DNA of 64,000 nt, from the NCBI GenBank assembly GCA_002794775.1, contig NBAY01000031.1:62001-126000 (forward strand), in the 5' to 3' direction. The position numbers and the translations under genes were made by a program. Positions 58,547-64,000 of this stretch are shown here, in pieces (positions within the stretch are counted from its first letter, which is position 1; every line of letters begins with the position of its first letter). Origin of the DNA: Porodaedalea pini. Lineage: Eukaryota; Basidiomycota; Agaricomycetes; Hymenochaetales; Hymenochaetaceae. The notes below the pieces were generated by a model. That model did not search any database, was not told the DNA's origin, and saw nothing but the letters and a program-made list of their open reading frames with translations.

Positions 58547-58995
58547 TGTCAGCAACGGACTACAGGTACGCAAAAAGGTAACCGGGTCACGCGGAACTCA
58601 GTTAGAGGACGAGGAGAGAGGGAAAGAGCGGTGAGCCAGGGGGGCTGACACAGCACAGAGGTGGGGGGCAGCTTCTGGACATAGCCAGGTAGAATTGACC
58701 AGGTCAAAACTAAGGGATAAGTACAGGAAGACTATCTACTTATATACCCTTCAGAGGCTGCGCACGGACCAGGGAATTAGCTACTACATAAAGATAGATG
58801 ATAGAACATCATGGAACTTCATAGAACAATGACATCATAGGATCGGTCAGCGAGTAAGAATAGTATGAGAAAGAGCGTAATGAATAATGAGTAAGCAGGA
58901 ATAAGCGTGATTAGTGATGGGTGGATAAGATATGATAAGATAAGATAAGGGAAAAATGATAAGAGAATAAAAATAATTAAATAGCATCCATGACA
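58547..58995 (-). repeat. 5' LTR of element E
   Basis: Holds the minus-sense TATA box and transcript-start sequence described for element E. Confidence 0.9.
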
Positions 58996-59047
58996 ACTAT
59001 GCAACTATACATGACTATAACATGCTATAAACTGCTATGTGACTATA

Positions 59048-59482
59048 CAGTTGATTATCTCATAGCGAATTAGCTCATAGGGAATATTTCTCATAAGAAA
59101 TAAAATTTCCCAGAATCAACCACATTTCAGTGGAATATTCCACAAAAATCTCATACCTAATAGGGAATGATGTTTTTTGTAAATATTCCTTACCAGATAA
59201 GGTTTTGCACCAAAAACATGTGGGAAATTAGGATGTGTCAAGCCAAACCAAGTGAGCCAGCACCTCTATCAAATGTAAATTTGCCTTGTTAGCTCAAGAC
59301 TTGCTCTGTGCAACAGGTTTGGCCTAAAAATGCACTTCAAAAAAAGAAAAAGTAGCAAAATATCAATTTGTTTTTGCAAGTCACACATATGTCACACAAA
59401 AGTGACATTCTACTCAGGAATATTATCTCACAGGGAATATGAAATTCCGGATTTTGCATATTCCTTATGAGATAATCAACTG
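59048..59482. mobile_element. MITE with 17-bp inverted repeats and TA target
   Basis: CAGTTGATTATCTCATA at 59048-59064 and its exact complement at 59466-59482, each flanked by TA. 435 bp, no coding capacity. The TA target and CAGT start fit Tc1/mariner or pogo-type non-autonomous elements. It lies in native X sequence. Confidence 0.75.
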
Positions 59483-59525
59483 TATACCACTATGGCTAAC
59501 TATGAGTTTTTGCCATTTTCCTGAT

Positions 59526-60249
59526 GCACTTGCTGCTCGACACAGTCAATCTCAATCACTTTCTTCTTCTACTCTTCATATGTCATAGGGACTGGTGACA
59601 ACCACAAGACTCCTTGGACTACTTTGATATTGAGGGCCCTCTGTAGTCAATTGCAGATGTCAAAGTCATGCGTGGCATCTGTCATACTGGCTTTTGTGTG
59701 CAGAACATCGAAGTCCTGGAAGAACTTGTAGGCCATCTTGTCCTTTTGGCCTTTTGGACCATTGTATGCATCTTTGCTAACATCTTCACCTTACAGTTTG
59801 AGTTGTCAAATGATGCATCCAGACACTCTTGGAACTTGTCCCATGTCTCTATAAAGTGTACAATGCCTGCAGTCATAAACTCCTCAACGTAGTTTTATGC
59901 CCATGTTGACACATTGCCGCCCTTCAAGTACAAGAGGGTGAGGTATATCTTGCTTGACGATGAAGGGTACTTGGTCAGGTTCACCAAGACAAAGAGAGTG
60001 ACTTCACATTTGAAGTCAAGGTATTCATTGCTGCCAGTGAAGTCATGTGGCCAGGCAACATCAATAGCTGGGGCAGAGGTGGTACCTTGGCTAACTGGGG
60101 TGTTCACTGCCTGATGAGTGAACACCGCTGCAACTACTGTGGCAATCTCCTGAAGCTGCTGTTGAGAGAATCTCACTAATATTGGAGTCATTGGCAGTGA
60201 TGGGTTTCTGGGTGGTCCTTGAGAGGGACCGGGTATCGGAGAGAGAGTG
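59526..60249 (-). pseudogene. gag of element D, N-terminal half
   Basis: Minus strand: TPILVRFSQQQLQEIATVVA, AWPHDFTGSNEYLDFKCEV and LKGGNVSTWA match the element C capsid. A diverged part ends EIDCVEQQV at the border of X. At the other side the gene is cut by element F at 60250. Joining 59526 with 33837 restores the gag order. Confidence 0.8.
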
Positions 60250-60693
60250 TGTCATGGACGATCTAATTATTTTCATTTTTATTATCACTCTCTGTTATCT
60301 TATCTTATCATATCATATCTATTCATTACTAATTACACTTATTTTGGCTTACTTATACTCACTATGTCCTTTTCCCACACTCTCATCACTCGCTGACTGA
60401 TCCTATGATACTATTGTTCTATGAAGTTCTATGATGTTCTTTCATCTATTCTTATGTAGTAGCTAATTCCCTAGTCTGTGCACAGCCTCTGAAGGGTATA
60501 TAAGTAGTTAGTTCTCCTGTACTTATCTCTTAGTTTCAACCTGATCAATTCTACCTGGCTATGTCCAGAAGCTGTCCCTTATCCTTGCGCTGTGTCAGCT
60601 CCTCTGGCTCACTGCTCTCTCTCTTCTCTCTTCCTCTGACTGAGTTTTGTGCGACCCAGTTACCTCTTGCATATCTATAGTCCATCGCTGACA
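60250..60693 (+). repeat. 5' LTR of element F
   Basis: Diverged relative of the E LTR; same TATA-to-start spacing (35 nt). Confidence 0.85.
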
Positions 60694-61554
60694 CAAGGTT
60701 GAAACTTAAAACTCCTTACCGCCTTGTGTGCTTCTCAGTCACCACTACCAAACTGGCTCTGAATGTTTGTGTATCATACTGACACTAGTCTATCTACCAC
60801 ACTACATTCTATCCTCTTACCTGTACCCTGCAAATCACTCTTACTCTCAACCTCTTCCTATTATCCATCATCATCACTCTCAACCCTTACCTTGTCCAAA
60901 CACCTCAAAACTGACCACTACCTGTCTGCAACCCTAAACTATAAACCAACATTCTTATCTGACGCATCCAATGACTTGGACTGTGACCCTGACTATGATT
61001 GCTTTGACCCACACCTGTTCTCAGATTGATCTCACGTGCATTGATCAGGCCAATACATTGTTAAACCTTTACTTTCATTATTAAACTCACTCACTTTATA
61101 AACTGCCATCTTCTTTCTATTCAATCAACCAGTGCTTGTTTGAGAAGGGGTAATGTTGAGTCTGACCCACTCAAGAGTAGCTACCAGGCCTTGGGGGTGA
61201 TCTTCAGAGAGGTCTCTTGGCACCCATTAGAGTCTTCACAGAGGAAGATCTGGGTTTGATCAGCAAGTGAAAGTCGACCACCACACCTGGAGTTTTTGTT
61301 ACAGTGCTCAATCAGATCTGCAGGCATCCACACCACCTGTTAGCTGGCAGTGTTGTTTCTGATCTGAGCTGGCTCCACATCCATACAATCAACCATCTGG
61401 ATCAGCGGCCCCTCATTGGCGTACACCATGAGAAGATACTGCTAATGCTGTCCTTGAAAACCTACCACTGCTGACTGATGATGACCTTGCATGCCTAGAT
61501 GATGAGCTAAGAGCCATCCAACTTCCCCATTCACCACCAGCACCATCGCCTATC

Positions 61555-64000
61555 ATGTCAGACCCTTAAACTCTCATTGCACCAGCTGCAGGAGCACCGG
61601 CAATCTCAAATGCGATGATGCAGGAAATCATCAACACACTACATGGCCTAGGATTGTTGGCAAACCCCACACCAGCAGCCATGGCACCACCTGTCCCTCC
61701 TCCCCAAATGACAAACAGCAGTGGAGGAAGACACATCGCCAAACCCAAGATGTTCAACAGATGAGACTACAAGAAGTTTGAACATGCCATTACCCTCTAC
61801 GTTGAAGCTAACACAGGGGACTTCATGAACAACATAGACTACTTCCTTTTTGTGTTATCATTCATGACAGAAGGCACAGTGGCACTCTAGGCCCAGAACT
61901 TCTTGGAAAGCATCAAAATGGATAGATACTTGATCTTCTTGCTCGTCAGCTGCCAGAAGTTCAACGAACAACTGGAAAAGGCATTCAGAGATCTGAATGA
62001 ACACCAAAATGCCATGCAGAAACTGGATAGCTGGAAGCACACCCAAGACATCATTGCCGACCAATTCTTCCAGCAATTTGACATTTACCATTGAGCAGCA
62101 GGATATAGCAAGAATCCCATGAACAACAACACCCTCATCCACAAGCTAAAGAATGCGTTGGACAAAGAATTATATACCAAATCTAAATGAGCAATACAGT
62201 CCTGACCATATACAAAGGCTGGCAAGAAAAAGCCATTTGGTTTGACAATGTAAGATGCTAGATGAGGGCAATCAAACAAATGCGTGCTGCCCCACCCTGA
62301 CCTCAGGCACCCCCACCTAAACCCACTCAAAAATTTGCACCTAGAATCTCTGAAAGGTGTGATGCCACTGGGGTCACATATAGAGGCATGGGGAAGCCGA
62401 TGGATATATCGCTCAAAGAGCTAAAGCAATCAGGTGCCTGCTACTACTGTGGAGAGCAGGGACACCTAAAGAGGGATTGCCTGAAGCAGAAGAAGGTGAT
62501 AAGGGCTGTGTTGATGAGGATAGAACCACAAGAGAGAAAAGTCTGGGCAGACAAGACCATGATGCTCAAGGAGTCAAACTTTGTGGAGGAAGAAGAGGAG
62601 GTGCTCTTTGAGCAGGAGTTGGATTTTGTGAAGCCCCAGCAGTAAACATGGCACTGACTGGGATAAGTTCAGTTTTGGTTTTTCAAATGGCCATTTTTGA
62701 TAATTCTATGGACTCTGTAGATAATTTAGATAAAACACAAAAAAATATTTAAAAAAATGTCACTTGCAAAAATATTCCTTCTGTTCCTGTACCAGTAGTT
62801 AGTAGTATAGATATGCCTACATGTAACAACATTTCTGTCTCATCATCTTATTCTATTCCTGCATCTGAAAATCATGTAAAATCTCCTTCTGAATCTTTTA
62901 ATTCTATTTCTTCCTTGGCCGGAACTGAACCGAAATCCGTGAAAAATGAAAACTCATCAAAACAAGCTGAGAGGAAGTCCCAGAGAGATCATCCTGTCCC
63001 CTTTACTGCACCATGGGTTGTACAGCATCTCAAAGAGGATAAACTCAAAAGTGCTTTAACGACTCTCTGAGTGTAGATGAAACAGCAGAGACATACTGAA
63101 GCAAATGAAGAGATGGTGCATCAAATCATTGTGCTAGAAGAATCAGATGCTGTGGCAGCTGTTAGGGACCTGAGGGGTCCAAAATGGTTTATAAGAGAGT
63201 CTTGGAGGCAACAGCTCATGGTACCAATTCTCCTCCAAACAACCAACACCGGTAATCAGTTCAAGATGGATGCACTACTGGACAGTGGCTGCACTGGCTC
63301 ATGTATCAACTGATCCTTTATTGAAAAGCATCAGATCAGGACAAAAAAGACACCTATCCTGATCTGAGTCTATAATGCTGATGGCATGCTCAATAAGGAC
63401 AGTTCAATCACAGAATTTATGGAAATGTGCATGATGATTAAGGATCATTCAGAGCACATTCACTTTGCAGTCACGGATCTAGGGAAAACAGATGTATTCA
63501 TTGGACATGAATGGTTGAAGCTGCACAATCCCAACATCGACTGGCAAAAGTCTACAATTGAATTTGATCAATGCCCCAATGTATGCAGCTATATCTGTAG
63601 TCTAGAGGAAATTGATGCAGACCTCAATGAAAACCTTGATCTGGTGGAACTTGAAGATGATGATCAGCTCTTTCTCTTCAATTGGGACAGGTATATTAAG
63701 TCCGATCTGAGGAAAGTGCTGAAGGTCAGGCAACAGGCACTAGAGGAGGTCCCAGACTATGTAAATGAGTTTGCAGACATCTTCAGTGAACAGGAATTTG
63801 ACCAGTTACCAGAGAGATGCCCTTGGGATCACACTATTGAACTCAAACCAGGTTCAAAGCTCTCTGACTATAAGATCTACCCACTCAGTCCATCAGAACA
63901 GGTGGCACTTGACGAATTTCTCACCGAAAACCTGAGAACTGGCCATATTTGTAACTCTCAATCTGAGATGGCATCCCCTTTCTTCTTCATCAAAAAGAAG
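61555..64000 (+). pseudogene. gag-pol of element F (decayed, partial)
   Basis: Gag pieces (IIN, LHGLGLLANPTPAAMAPPV, NFLESIKMDRYLIFLLVS) and the knuckle CYYCGEQGHLKRDC at 62430-62480. The protease is at 63270-63313 (DALLDSGCTGSCIN then a stop), followed by the start of reverse transcriptase (DQLPERCPWDHTIELKPGSK, ASPFFFIKKK) running out of the window. Many TGA/TAG codons make it dead, far more decayed than E. Confidence 0.85.

Larger units (their letters stand above)
52029..58995 (-). mobile_element. element E, Ty3/gypsy family 2 (minus strand)
   Basis: 449-bp LTRs at 52029-52477 (3') and 58547-58995 (5', in minus sense) with six differences, all transitions. 5-bp duplication ACTAT at 52024-52028 and 58996-59000. 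Total 6,967 bp. In minus sense the 5' LTR has TATATAAG (plus 58739-58746) and the presumed transcript start TAGTTTTGACCT (plus 58701-58712). Two bases past the LTR lies AGGTCGAAACTA (plus 58533-58544), complementary with one G-U pair. Gag and pol have a few stops. Confidence 0.92.
33838..59525. mobile_element. DNA transposon X with Prp3-eIF4G-ProRS cargo and nested insertions
   Basis: X is bounded by a perfect 17-bp inverted repeat, ATCAGGAAAATGGCAAA at 33838-33854 and its complement at 59509-59525. The flanks are GCAC at 33834-33837 and 59526-59529, a 4-bp duplication. Joining the outer flanks restores a continuous gag frame of element D, which confirms the borders. Native X segments are 33838-34053, 40302-44918, 51163-52028 and 58996-59525. 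Removing B, C, E, the MITE and their duplicated targets leaves about 5.8 kb. Subterminal DNA is dense in CTATAG/CATAG words. Cargo on the minus strand, in order, is Prp3, eIF4G and ProRS fragments. No transposase is recognised. Confidence 0.75.
60250..64000 (+). mobile_element. element F, Ty3/gypsy family 2, cut by window end
   Basis: 5' LTR 60250-60693 (TGTCATGG...GCTGACA, 444 bp), TATATAAG at 60497-60504, presumed transcript start AGTTTCAACCT at 60532-60542 and the exact complement AGGTTGAAACT at 60696-60706, two bases past the LTR. Left target flank GAGTG (60245-60249). The element interrupts the gag of D in opposite orientation. Confidence 0.85.

Noticed and set aside
60763..61029. Conserved small protein in the leader of E and F
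   Set aside because: The identity is at DNA level, extends well past the stop codon and stops at sharp edges, so it does not show protein-level selection.
1..64000. tRNA or rRNA genes and CRISPR arrays
   Set aside because: None was recognised by eye; the genome is eukaryotic and no regularly spaced repeats are present.

Overview
The window is fungal genomic DNA, most likely from a mushroom-forming basidiomycete (Agaricomycetes). The evidence is host genes broken by many GT-AG introns of about 40-75 nt, fungal gene families (Argonaute, fungal tetraspanin, Yvh1 phosphatase, amidase-signature hydrolase), and Ty3/gypsy elements with a C-terminal chromodomain. The species cannot be named from sequence alone.

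Positions 1-8.5 kb and 20-25.3 kb hold ordinary genes. These are the 3' end of an Argonaute gene, an amidase-signature hydrolase with one apparent frameshift, a J-domain-like protein with HPQ in place of HPD, a tetraspanin (minus strand), a Yvh1-type dual-specificity phosphatase and a pepsin-like aspartic peptidase with one apparent frameshift. A FAD-dependent monooxygenase lies between transposons at 12.6-14.3 kb.

Three DNA transposons carry broken pieces of host housekeeping genes. The first (8969-11848) has CACTA-like ends and a 3-bp AGT duplication, and holds a decayed, intron-containing threonyl-tRNA synthetase fragment. The second (14298-19974, about 5.7 kb) holds an eIF4G fragment joined to a prolyl-tRNA synthetase fragment. 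The third, here called X, runs from 33838 to 59525 and has 17-bp perfect terminal inverted repeats and a 4-bp GCAC duplication. X carries Prp3, eIF4G and prolyl-tRNA synthetase fragments, all on the minus strand. Removing the younger elements nested in X leaves about 5.8 kb, close to the size of the second element. The eIF4G/ProRS junction is the same in both and is read in one open frame.

The right half (28-64 kb) is a nest of LTR retrotransposons. Element D (minus) lies inside the leader of an older element H, and X then split D's gag gene into halves now 25.7 kb apart. Later insertions into X are element B (34054-40301, TSD TGAAT), element C (44919-51162, TSD CTCTG, nearly identical LTRs), element E (52029-58995, minus, TSD ACTAT) and a TA-flanked MITE (59048-59482). 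D was also hit by a solo LTR (29540-30057, TSD GAACT) and by element F (60250 onward, cut by the window end).

Both gypsy families lack a normal tRNA primer-binding site. Next to the 5' LTR each has a short segment complementary to a site in the LTR about 33-35 nt downstream of a TATA box, the arrangement of Tf1-type self-priming. All 22 differences between the three LTR pairs are transitions, and most nonsense codons in element B are TGA where element C has CGA. This points to cytosine-deamination decay. Coordinates of introns and decayed-gene edges were worked out by eye; edges of pseudogenes are approximate.
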